Source: Bifidobacterium sp. UBA6881 (GTDB taxonomy: Bacteria; Actinomycetota; Actinomycetes; Actinomycetales; Bifidobacteriaceae). From it: a stretch of 7,479 bases of DNA. Positions 1 through 5,653 of this stretch are shown in pieces; position 1 is the first letter of the stretch, and each line of letters begins with the position of its first letter. Location of the stretch: contig DKCF01000088.1 of the NCBI GenBank assembly GCA_002451435.1, positions 4,472 through 11,950 on the forward strand. Direction: 5' to 3'. The notes beneath the pieces were generated by a model. That model was not told where the DNA came from. It made no database searches and worked only from the letters and a program-made list of their open reading frames with translations. A program made the position numbers and the translations under genes.

Positions 1-1424
1 TTCGCCTCGTCGTACGAGTCGAAGGAAATGCCTTGGGTGAGCTGTTCCTGCCAGCTGGGTGGCAGATCGCTCGTCTTCATGTTCATGTCGGTGACGGTGT
101 GCGAAAGCTTCAATCCGAACAGATTCGTCGGCACGCCTTGGAAAATCGCCACGGTTCCATTGTCGTCGCCGATGTAGTACTTCGATTGGCTCCAACGGTA
201 GGTCAGCAGACCTCCGGCGGCCGCGCAGAGCAGCACGATGACGGCGACGATGATGCCGAATGCGCGGGTGCGGCGCCTGCGGGTGCGTTTCGTCTTGGTC
301 TGGTCGACCTGTTCGTTCTCGATCGCCTTGGCGACCTCGGGATCGTTCGGGTCGGCGGAGATGCGCCCATTGAGCTTCTGTACCACCGGAATCTCGCCGG
401 TGTCGGGATTGGCGCGTTCGCCGTTCTCCTCACGGACGGTGGACGGTTGCGCGACGCGCTGCTCCTTGTTCTGGTCCTGTGCGTTTTCCTCGGGGTCTTT
501 GCCGTGGCGCAGTGCCGCGGCGCGGGCCGCGGGCGACTGTTTCGCGTCGCGCAGGGCGGGTGCCGACGCCACCGATTCGTTGATGATGTCCGCAATCGGT
601 TCCAGGCTCGCGCTTGCCGCGCCGCCGATGAGCGGCGTCTGATGCGGCAGATCGAACGCGTCGGCGTCGAGGGCGAGCGTCGCATCCGCGATGACCGCGG
701 TGACGTTGTCGGTGCTTCCCGCACGCAACGCCATAGAGACGAGCCGTTGCGCGCACTCCTCCTGATCGGAGCAGGAGGACAGCACTTCCTCCAACGTCGA
801 ATCCTCAAGCACGCCGCACAGGCCGTCGGAGCACAACAGCCAGCGGTCGGCCGGATTCGCCTTGCGGATCGCGATGTCCGGGCGCGAATCGATGTCGAAA
901 TCGCCCAATACACGCATCACCACGTTGCGTTGCGGATGGTTGCGCGCCTCGGCCGCGCTGATGCGGCCCGTGTCGATGAGGTGCTGCACGTAGCTGTGGT
1001 CGGACGTCATGCGGATAAGCCGGCCGTCGTGCAACAGGTACGCGCGGGAATCGCCGATATGCGCCAGCACCCAGTAGCCCGCGACCATCGCCACGGAGGT
1101 GACGGTGGTGCCCATGCCGGCGAGCTTGCGTTCGCGCTTCGCCTTGCCGACGATCGCGTCATGCGCGGCCATCACGGAGGTGGCCATCATGTGGGACACC
1201 GCCTGCACGTCGCCCTGCGCGTTGTCGCATTCGATGTGCGCCAGCGAACGGATGGCGATGGTGGAGGCGGTGTCGCCGCCCGCATGGCCGCCCATGCCGT
1301 CGCAGATGGCGATGAGGTGCTCGCCGGCGAATGCGGAATCCTGGTTGTTGGAACGCACCGTGCCCACGTCGGACACGACGGTGGAATACATGAACAGTGG
1401 CTGTGAAGCGTCGGAATTCGGCAA
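1..1424 (-). CDS. pstP: PP2C-family Ser/Thr protein phosphatase, PstP type, membrane anchored (3' end beyond window)
   Basis: This is a metal-dependent protein phosphatase that removes phosphate from Ser/Thr residues. In actinobacteria it is the partner of PknA/PknB in cell-wall and division control. Translating the minus strand gives 474 residues before the window edge. PP2C motifs appear in order: RSNNQD (about 24-29), DGMGGHAGGD with metal-binding D42, HIGDSRAY (122-129), the SDHS region (141-144), LGD (173-175), CSDGL with D200, and GSTDNVT with D239. The catalytic domain ends near residue 245. A charged, Ala/Pro/Gln-rich linker of about 140 residues follows, then a basic stop-transfer cluster (RTRRRRTR), one membrane helix (about 388-409) and an outside tail of at least 65 residues. 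I chose the TTG at 1424 because GAGGTGA lies five bases before it. A GTG at 1433, overlapping the fhaB stop, is the alternative, and an in-frame TGA just upstream excludes anything longer. It is third in the operon after fhaA and fhaB. Confidence 0.92.
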   Translation of the reverse strand, partial: MPNSDASQPLFMYSTVVSDVGTVRSNNQDSAFAGEHLIAICDGMGGHAGGDTASTIAIRSLAHIECDNAQGDVQAVSHMMATSVMAAHDAIVGKAKRERKLAGMGTTVTSVAMVAGYWVLAHIGDSRAYLLHDGRLIRMTSDHSYVQHLIDTGRISAAEARNHPQRNVVMRVLGDFDIDSRPDIAIRKANPADRWLLCSDGLCGVLEDSTLEEVLSSCSDQEECAQRLVSMALRAGSTDNVTAVIADATLALDADAFDLPHQTPLIGGAASASLEPIADIINESVASAPALRDAKQSPAARAAALRHGKDPEENAQDQNKEQRVAQPSTVREENGERANPDTGEIPVVQKLNGRISADPNDPEVAKAIENEQVDQTKTKRTRRRRTRAFGIIVAVIVLLCAAAGGLLTYRWSQSKYYIGDDNGTVAIFQGVPTNLFGLKLSHTVTDMNMKTSDLPPSWQEQLTQGISFDSYDEA

Positions 1425-1440
1425 TCGGCTCACCTCAATT
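1425..1440 (-). promoter_or_regulatory. Ribosome-binding site deciding the phosphatase start, overlapping the fhaB stop codon
   Basis: Reading the minus strand, GAGGTGA contains the fhaB TGA stop and sits five bases before a TTG codon (1424-1422). It matches the anti-Shine-Dalgarno core well. The GTG inside the same motif (1433-1431) has no comparable site in front of it, so the TTG is the better-supported start. Placing the site on the upstream stop codon suggests translational coupling of fhaB and the phosphatase. Confidence 0.55.
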
Positions 1441-1963
1441 CAAAAGTGGTTGCGCCAATGCGCACCGGAACGCGCGAACCGAGGATCATCGGCGCCTGCA
1501 GGCGCTGTTGATTGACCACGGTGCCGTTGGTGGAGCCGAGATCCTCGATCGCCCACCGGCCGGTGGCGGGATCGGTGTAGACGCGCGCATGGTGGGAGGA
1601 TACGAATTCGTCGTCCAGCACCACGGTGTTCGAAGCGGCGCGGCCGAGCGTGATGGTATTGCCGGTCAAAGGGACGGAACTGCCGGCAAGCGGACCATCG
1701 ATGATCACCAGAAGCGTGGGATTGGCGTTCGGCACGGCATTCGCGGACCGTGTGGAGACCGCGGCCGGTGCGGGCGCGGCCACCGGCGCGGGCGACTGCG
1801 CGGCGTTGCGCGCGCGACGCTCCTTACGACGATGAGCCCGCGATTTCCGCGGGCTGAGCGTTTCGATGTCGTGGTACAGCGACCGTACCACACAGGCTAC
1901 AAACACCCATAACAGTACGAGAAAGCCATATTTGAGAATCGCAAAGGTTAATTCAGTGAGCAT
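1430..1963 (-). CDS. fhaB: FhaB-type membrane-anchored FHA domain protein
   Basis: A 177-residue phospho-threonine-binding adaptor. In mycobacteria the homologue (FhaB/FipA) is a PknA/PknB substrate that interacts with the division and cell-wall machinery. The N-terminus MLTELTFAILKYGFLVLLWV is one membrane helix (about 7-26) and is characteristic of the family. A basic stretch (39-52) and an Ala/Pro-rich flexible linker (54-80) follow. The C-terminal FHA domain (about 84-177) shows the GR pair (G107, R108), the conserved Ser and His of VSSHHA (S122, H125) and GSTNG (143-147), the usual phosphopeptide-binding positions. The Arg usual after the conserved Ser is Ser123 here. The open frame extends upstream to 2080, but that would overlap fhaA; ATG 1963 has GGGAG eight bases before it and gives the family N-terminus. 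It lies 25 nt after fhaA and directly ahead of the phosphatase. Confidence 0.95.
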   Translation of the reverse strand: MLTELTFAILKYGFLVLLWVFVACVVRSLYHDIETLSPRKSRAHRRKERRARNAAQSPAPVAAPAPAAVSTRSANAVPNANPTLLVIIDGPLAGSSVPLTGNTITLGRAASNTVVLDDEFVSSHHARVYTDPATGRWAIEDLGSTNGTVVNQQRLQAPMILGSRVPVRIGATTFELR

Positions 1964-1988
1964 AAAAGCGGCTCCCGTTCCAGGTCGT

Positions 1989-2696
1989 CTACTCCTGATC
2001 CTGCGAAGAAGCCCAGTACAGGATGCGGGTGCGTCCGATGGTGATGGTGTTGCCGTCAAGCAGCGTAGCGGCCTCCACATGGTGTCCTTCGACGTACATG
2101 CCGTTCGTGGAGTTCAGGTCGCGGGCGATGACGGTTTTGCCGTCGTCGTTGATGTCAATTTCCATATGGCGACGGGAGATGCCCGGATCGTCGATGACGA
2201 TGTCGCAATCGGAACCGCGTCCGATGATCGTCTTGCTTTCGGTGAGCAGATACTGGTGCTCGCCGATCTCCAGCATCGGGCAGTCCTCGTTCTGCGCGTC
2301 GGTGGTGACCGGCACGGTGTTGCCCTGCACGGATTCGCTGGACAGCTTGAAATTGCCCTTGGTGAGTTCGAGATCCTCTTCGAAGATCACCACGACCGGT
2401 CCGACGAATGCGTAATGCTGGCTTTTCGCATACTGGGTGAGGTTGTCCGCCAGCTCGTTCGCCAGGGTCTCGGCGCCCCATTCGACGATGTTGTTGAAAT
2501 CCGGCGTGCTGAGTTTGAACCGGTATTCGTTCGGGGCTACGGTACGGTCGCGCGTGACGGGCATGGCCTCTTTGTCGATCTCACGTTCCAGAGCGCTGGA
2601 AAGGTCGACGGGCTGCAGGTCCTTGGACCCGAACTTGGCGAAGACGCCGTTCACCGCGCCTTCCACGCTCTTCTCAAATCGGTCGAGAACACTCAT
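1989..2696 (-). CDS. fhaA: FhaA: DUF3662 (FhaA N-terminal) plus FHA domain protein
   Basis: A 235-residue cytoplasmic phospho-threonine reader. The mycobacterial homologue binds phosphorylated partners such as the pseudokinase domain of MviN and thereby restrains peptidoglycan synthesis; a similar role here is inferred. The N-terminal domain (about 1-118, starting MSVLDRFEKSVEGAVNGVF) is the DUF3662/FhaA-N fold typical of the family. A short linker (about 119-138) leads to an FHA domain (about 140-230) with GR (G159, R160), SRRH (S174, R175, H177) and NSTNG (195-199), all phosphopeptide-contact positions. There is no signal peptide or membrane helix. The frame can extend 18 codons further to 2750, but ATG 2696 has AAAGGGA six bases upstream and gives the conserved N-terminus; the extension would also run through the likely promoter. 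It is much shorter than mycobacterial FhaA because the long disordered middle is missing. It is first in a leftward operon with fhaB and pstP. Confidence 0.95.
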   Translation of the reverse strand: MSVLDRFEKSVEGAVNGVFAKFGSKDLQPVDLSSALEREIDKEAMPVTRDRTVAPNEYRFKLSTPDFNNIVEWGAETLANELADNLTQYAKSQHYAFVGPVVVIFEEDLELTKGNFKLSSESVQGNTVPVTTDAQNEDCPMLEIGEHQYLLTESKTIIGRGSDCDIVIDDPGISRRHMEIDINDDGKTVIARDLNSTNGMYVEGHHVEAATLLDGNTITIGRTRILYWASSQDQE

Positions 2697-2721
2697 ACTT
2701 TGTCCCTTTCTATCCTCACCT

Positions 2722-2750
2722 ATCCTACGCGGTAGTGCGCCGAGCGCCAA
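2722..2750 (-). promoter_or_regulatory. Candidate promoter of the fhaA-fhaB-pstP operon
   Basis: On the minus strand TTGGCG (2750-2745) is followed after 17 bases by TAGGAT (2727-2722), a fair match to the primary sigma-factor consensus. Transcription would begin near 2715, leaving a leader of about 19 nt that just includes the fhaA ribosome-binding site. An AT-rich tract lies immediately upstream of the -35, as an UP element would. The placement fits, but this is read from sequence only. Confidence 0.5.
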
Positions 2751-2792
2751 TTTACATACTTATTGGTCGCAAATTAATTGCAAAAATTTCAT
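2751..2792. other. AT-rich tract in the divergent intergenic region
   Basis: About 42 bases of strongly AT-rich DNA interrupt otherwise GC-rich sequence, between the fhaA promoter candidate and the peptidase gene. It contains the near-palindrome GCAAATTAATTGC (2769-2781) and runs of A and T. It could act as an UP element for the leftward promoter, a site for a nucleoid protein or regulator, or both. I see no coding potential in it. Confidence 0.4.
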
Positions 2793-2862
2793 GTGGAATA
2801 CGGCGGATGGCGGCGTTCCCGCCGATAGGGGAGCGTCGGGGTGATGCGGGGGTGGCGTCAAT

Positions 2863-2872
2863 CGGCATGCCG
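2863..2872. promoter_or_regulatory. Perfect 10-bp palindrome upstream of the peptidase gene
   Basis: CGGCATGCCG is a perfect palindrome about 34 nt before the peptidase ATG. It overlaps the start of where a -35 element would fall for the -10-like sequence at 2894-2899. It could be an operator half or whole site. Short GC palindromes also occur by chance in GC-rich DNA, so support is weak. Confidence 0.25.
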
Positions 2873-2890
2873 GTCGGCGCTATGGGCCGG

Positions 2891-2906
2891 TGCTAGGTTG
2901 GAGGCA
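2891..2906 (+). promoter_or_regulatory. Possible extended -10 promoter for a leaderless peptidase mRNA
   Basis: TGCTAGGTT (2891-2899) fits an extended -10 (TGn followed by TAGGTT). Normal spacing would place the first transcribed base at or within a base or two of the ATG at 2906. The GGAGG at 2900-2904 is only one base from the ATG, too close for normal Shine-Dalgarno use. No convincing -35 is visible. Together these suggest, without proving, a leaderless transcript, which is common in actinobacteria. Confidence 0.35.
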
Positions 2907-5371
2907 TGGATACTGCGATTGAAACTGAGCGCGAGCGTGACGCGATCGCGCGTTTCCCCCGTTTGAAAGCACGCACATTGCGATTCTCCTGCGGCGCCCC
3001 GCGTTCGGCGCGTGTGATCGGCGACGGCTCCCGTGCGCTGTTCCTGCGTTCGGACGGTCCGGAAGACACGGTCACCTCATTGTGGATGAGCGTGATCCAC
3101 GATGACGGCGAAAGCGGCGAGATACTGCTTGCCGACCCCCGTGACCTGCTTGCCGACGCCGACGCCGAGAACGTGCCTGCCGAGGAGAAGGCGCGTCGCG
3201 AACGCGCGCGCGAAGGCGGCTCTGGCATCGTCGGCTACTCCGTCGACGCGGCGGGCGATCGCGTGGTGTTTACCATCAACGGACAGCTGTTCCTGACCGA
3301 AATCAGTGAGGACGGCGCGCGCACCCGGCAGCTGGTCGCCGAGGCCCTGGACGCATCGCCGGCCGAATACGGTCCGGTGCTCAACCCGCGCATCAGCCCG
3401 GACGGACGCCACGTGCTGTACACGACCGGCGAACGCCTCAATCTCATCGACATCGCCGACTGGCCGGCATCCGGCCAGGACGCGGAGGAATCCATCGCCA
3501 CGGTGTATGGCGTGCGCGGCGGGGACGACGATTCCGCACCGGCCGACGGCACGGTGAAGATCGGACTGGCCGAATTCGCCGCGGGCGAGGAAATGGACCG
3601 CTACGAAGGCTTCTGGTGGTCGCCCGACTCCAAATACGTGCTGTTCGAAACCTTCGATTCCGCCAATGAGGAGACCTGGCACATCTCCGATCCGGCGAAT
3701 CCGGCGAATCCGGCGCAGGGACGCCGCTACCCGCAGGCGCTGACCGCCAACGCCGACGTGCGGCTGACGCTGCTCGAACTCGGATTCGACACCGACGGCT
3801 GCTACTACGGCGGCATCGCCAACGAAGTGCGGTGGGACCGCGAATCCTACGAATACCTCGCCGCGGTCAGCTGGACGGACGGCCATGAGCCGATCATCCA
3901 GGTGCAGGACCGTCTGCAGCAGCACGACCAGGTGCTCGCCGTGCATGTCGGCGAACCGGTGATGCCGGCCATCGCGCCGGAAAACGCATTCACCGACGAT
4001 GACGGCGACGAGGTAGAGACCTTCTCCTTCACGGTGCCGGAATACGCGGAAGGCGAGCGTCCCGGCACGGTCCGCGTGCTTGAGGAGCACCACAACGGCC
4101 AGTGGCTCGACCTGATCCACGGCGTCCCGGCATACACGCCGGACGGGCGCCTGGTATGCGCGATGAACGACATGGACGCGGACACCAACCGCCTGACCGT
4201 GGACGGCAAGCCGTTCACGCCGGCCGGACTGCAGGTGCGCACCGTGCTCGACGTGACCGACGACGACGTGCTGTGCGTGGTGCAGCGCACGCCGGAACTC
4301 CTGCCCGCCGACCAACTGCCCTTCCTCTGGCAGGACAACGCGGAGGACCACGACGCCCGCAGCTTCGACGTCGTGTCGATGCGCTTCGACGGCGGTTGGG
4401 AGCCGCTCACCTACACGCCGGGCCAATGGACGATGTCCCGTGCGGGCAACGGCTGCGTGGTGACCGGCCGCGGCATGGACGACGCGAAAACGCAGATGCA
4501 GCACTGCATGAACGTCGCCACGGCATCCGAAGACGGCACGGACACGGCCTCGATGGTCGTCGCGCCGATCGAAAACCATGCCGCCGAACCCGGATTCCGG
4601 CCGAACGTGCGTTTCACCCGATTGGGTGAACGCGCGCTGCACACGGCGGTCATCCTGCCGTCGGAACACAGCGCATACGCCCACGCCACCAAACTGCCGG
4701 TGCTGATGAAGCCATACGGCGGCCCCGGATTCCAGCAGGTCGTCGAAAGCCAGTCCTTCTACTGGGACGCGCAATGGTGGGCCGACCAAGGCTACATCGT
4801 CGTCACCGCGGACGGCCGCGGCACCACCGGCCGCGGACCGAAGTGGGACCGCATGATCTACGAGAACATGAAGGCCGTGACCCTGGAGGACCAGGTGTCG
4901 GCGGTCAACGCGCTGCCGGACGCGCTCGCCGCATGGAACGCGCCCGAACCCGACCTCGACCGCGTCGCGATGATCGGCTGGTCGTACGGCGGATTCCTGT
5001 CCGCGCTCGCCGTCCTCGAGGCGCCGGACACGTTCGCCGCGGCCTGCGCGGGCGCGCCGCCGACCGATTGGACGCTGTACGACACGCACTACACCGAACG
5101 GTATCTGGGCCTCGACCCCGCAGTGTACGAGCGGAACAGCATCATCGCGGACGCCCCGAACCTCAGGCGCCCGCTGATGCTCATCCACGGTTTCGCCGAC
5201 GACAACGTGACGATCGCCAACAGCCTGCGGCTGAGCCAGGCGCTGATGGCGGCCGGACGGCAGCACACGTTCCTGCCGCTCACCGGCATCACGCATATGA
5301 CCAACGACGAGACGGTCGCCGAGAACCTGCTGCTCCTGCAGCGGGACTTCCTCGCCAAGGCGCTGGCCTGA
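2906..5371 (+). CDS. S9 family (dipeptidyl peptidase IV-type) serine peptidase
   Basis: An 821-residue, probably cytoplasmic peptidase predicted to release N-terminal dipeptides, most likely X-Pro, from short peptides. There is no signal peptide or membrane helix. The N-terminal two thirds (about 30-580) fit the DPPIV beta-propeller. It contains GEEMDRYEGFWWSPD, in which E228/E229 correspond to the Glu pair that fixes the substrate amino terminus in DPP4 and DPP8/9; the EExDRYxGxWW pattern is closest to the DPP8/9 and bacterial DPP IV type. The C-terminal alpha/beta-hydrolase domain (about 600-821) has oxyanion Tyr604 in PYGGPG, DGRGTTGRG, nucleophile Ser693 in GWSYGG, Asp765 in HGFADDNV and His797 in GITHMT, so the triad is complete. 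The length matches the family. ATG 2906 is the first start in the frame near the -10-like element. It diverges from fhaA and appears to be a single-gene unit. A role in using Pro-rich peptides is inferred. An acylaminoacyl peptidase is a less likely alternative because the Glu pair is present. Confidence 0.93.
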   Translation: MDTAIETERERDAIARFPRLKARTLRFSCGAPRSARVIGDGSRALFLRSDGPEDTVTSLWMSVIHDDGESGEILLADPRDLLADADAENVPAEEKARRERAREGGSGIVGYSVDAAGDRVVFTINGQLFLTEISEDGARTRQLVAEALDASPAEYGPVLNPRISPDGRHVLYTTGERLNLIDIADWPASGQDAEESIATVYGVRGGDDDSAPADGTVKIGLAEFAAGEEMDRYEGFWWSPDSKYVLFETFDSANEETWHISDPANPANPAQGRRYPQALTANADVRLTLLELGFDTDGCYYGGIANEVRWDRESYEYLAAVSWTDGHEPIIQVQDRLQQHDQVLAVHVGEPVMPAIAPENAFTDDDGDEVETFSFTVPEYAEGERPGTVRVLEEHHNGQWLDLIHGVPAYTPDGRLVCAMNDMDADTNRLTVDGKPFTPAGLQVRTVLDVTDDDVLCVVQRTPELLPADQLPFLWQDNAEDHDARSFDVVSMRFDGGWEPLTYTPGQWTMSRAGNGCVVTGRGMDDAKTQMQHCMNVATASEDGTDTASMVVAPIENHAAEPGFRPNVRFTRLGERALHTAVILPSEHSAYAHATKLPVLMKPYGGPGFQQVVESQSFYWDAQWWADQGYIVVTADGRGTTGRGPKWDRMIYENMKAVTLEDQVSAVNALPDALAAWNAPEPDLDRVAMIGWSYGGFLSALAVLEAPDTFAAACAGAPPTDWTLYDTHYTERYLGLDPAVYERNSIIADAPNLRRPLMLIHGFADDNVTIANSLRLSQALMAAGRQHTFLPLTGITHMTNDETVAENLLLLQRDFLAKALA
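3690..3715 (+). repeat. Three tandem copies of a 9-bp unit inside the peptidase gene
   Basis: ATCCGGCGA is repeated almost three times in register with the codons, giving the short peptide DPANPANPA in a propeller loop just after the Glu-pair motif. A gain or loss of one unit would keep the reading frame and change the loop by three residues, so length variation between strains is plausible. Confidence 0.7.
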
Positions 5372-5467
5372 GGGACGCCGGTCTGAATCGCCTTGGGCCG
5401 GCCCTCGCCGTTCTGGGCGGTATCGGCCCGGACGGCATGGAGACGAACCGTCGCACGTCGATTCCAC

Positions 5468-5501
5468 GGAAGCCGCCGGACACCGGTTCCGGCCGGCTTC
5501 C
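5468..5501 (+). terminator. First GC-rich hairpin downstream of the peptidase gene
   Basis: GGAAGCCGCCGGA (5468-5480) pairs with TCCGGCCGGCTTCC (5488-5501) around a 7-base loop, leaving one bulged base: about 13 base pairs. No T-run follows. Strong hairpins without a U-tract are common at transcript ends in high-GC actinobacteria. It lies about 100 nt after the peptidase stop and six bases before a second hairpin, so the pair probably ends the peptidase transcript. Confidence 0.5.
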
Positions 5502-5507
5502 GCGCGG

Positions 5508-5544
5508 CCGTCGCCCGAGGCGAAGGCATTTCGCTTCGGGACGG
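5508..5544 (+). terminator. Second GC-rich hairpin, in tandem with the first
   Basis: CCGTC (5508-5512) plus CCGAGGCGAA (5515-5524) pair with TTCGCTTCGG (5530-5539) plus GACGG (5540-5544). The loop is five bases, with a two-base bulge and one G-U pair: 15 base pairs in all. There is no T-run after it. With the preceding hairpin it forms a tandem structure between the peptidase stop and the next promoter. Termination is the likeliest role, and processing or protection of the mRNA 3' end is an alternative. Confidence 0.5.
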
Positions 5545-5585
5545 ACGGATACGGAATGGAATATTCTGTTGATTTCGGAGTTGAG

Positions 5586-5599
5586 GTAAAGGGCTTTAC
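5586..5599. promoter_or_regulatory. Perfect inverted repeat overlapping the -35 of the YhgE/Pip gene
   Basis: GTAAAG-GG-CTTTAC is a perfect 6-2-6 inverted repeat. Its right arm covers most of the -35 hexamer TTTACA (5595-5600). A dimeric regulator bound here would be expected to block the promoter. The regulator is not in the window and may be encoded nearby. Confidence 0.45.
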
Positions 5600-5623
5600 A
5601 GAACACATGCGCATGGATATAGT
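5595..5623 (+). promoter_or_regulatory. Promoter of the YhgE/Pip-family gene
   Basis: TTTACA (5595-5600) and TATAGT (5618-5623) are separated by 17 bases, a close match to the primary sigma-factor consensus and the best-formed promoter in the window. Transcription would start near 5630, giving a leader of about 24 nt with GGAGGA (5645-5650) before the ATG at 5654. The spacer contains the perfect palindrome CATGCGCATG (5606-5615) and the -35 lies in another inverted repeat, so repression by a dimeric regulator is plausible. Confidence 0.65.
5606..5615. promoter_or_regulatory. Perfect palindrome in the promoter spacer
   Basis: CATGCGCATG is a perfect 10-bp palindrome lying wholly between the -35 and -10 of the YhgE/Pip promoter. 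It is a possible operator, separate from the GTAAAG repeat whose centre is about 18 bp upstream. The two sequences are not alike, so they may serve different regulators, or only one may be real. Confidence 0.35.
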
Positions 5624-5653
5624 GCCATCGGACCGGTATCAAGTGGAGGACGG

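Noticed and set aside
33..1406. 457-codon open frame on the plus strand opposite the phosphatase gene
   Set aside because: It is the mirror of the PP2C gene, whose minus-strand translation carries all metal-binding motifs. The plus-strand product is Arg/Gly/Val-rich with no domain.
1430..2080. A longer form of fhaB starting near 2080
   Set aside because: It would overlap fhaA by about 90 nt and lacks a ribosome-binding site, while ATG 1963 has one and gives the conserved membrane-helix N-terminus.
2697..2750. An 18-codon N-terminal extension of FhaA
   Set aside because: The extension crosses the candidate promoter and ribosome-binding site; MSVLDRFEKS at 2696 is the family N-terminus.
2812..2826. 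Small GC hairpin (GGCGG / CCGCC) in the divergent region
   Set aside because: Five base pairs in GC-rich DNA with no T-run, and no gene end nearby for it to terminate.
2791..2844. A 17-codon plus-strand mini-ORF upstream of the peptidase (leader peptide?)
   Set aside because: There is no ribosome-binding site, no run of regulatory codons and no attenuator-like hairpin pair after it; chance is the simplest explanation.
3077..5614. 845-codon open frame on the minus strand opposite the S9 peptidase
   Set aside because: The plus-strand frame has full DPP IV motifs. The antisense translation is Arg/Val/His-rich low-complexity sequence without recognisable motifs, typical of the mirror frame of GC-rich codons.
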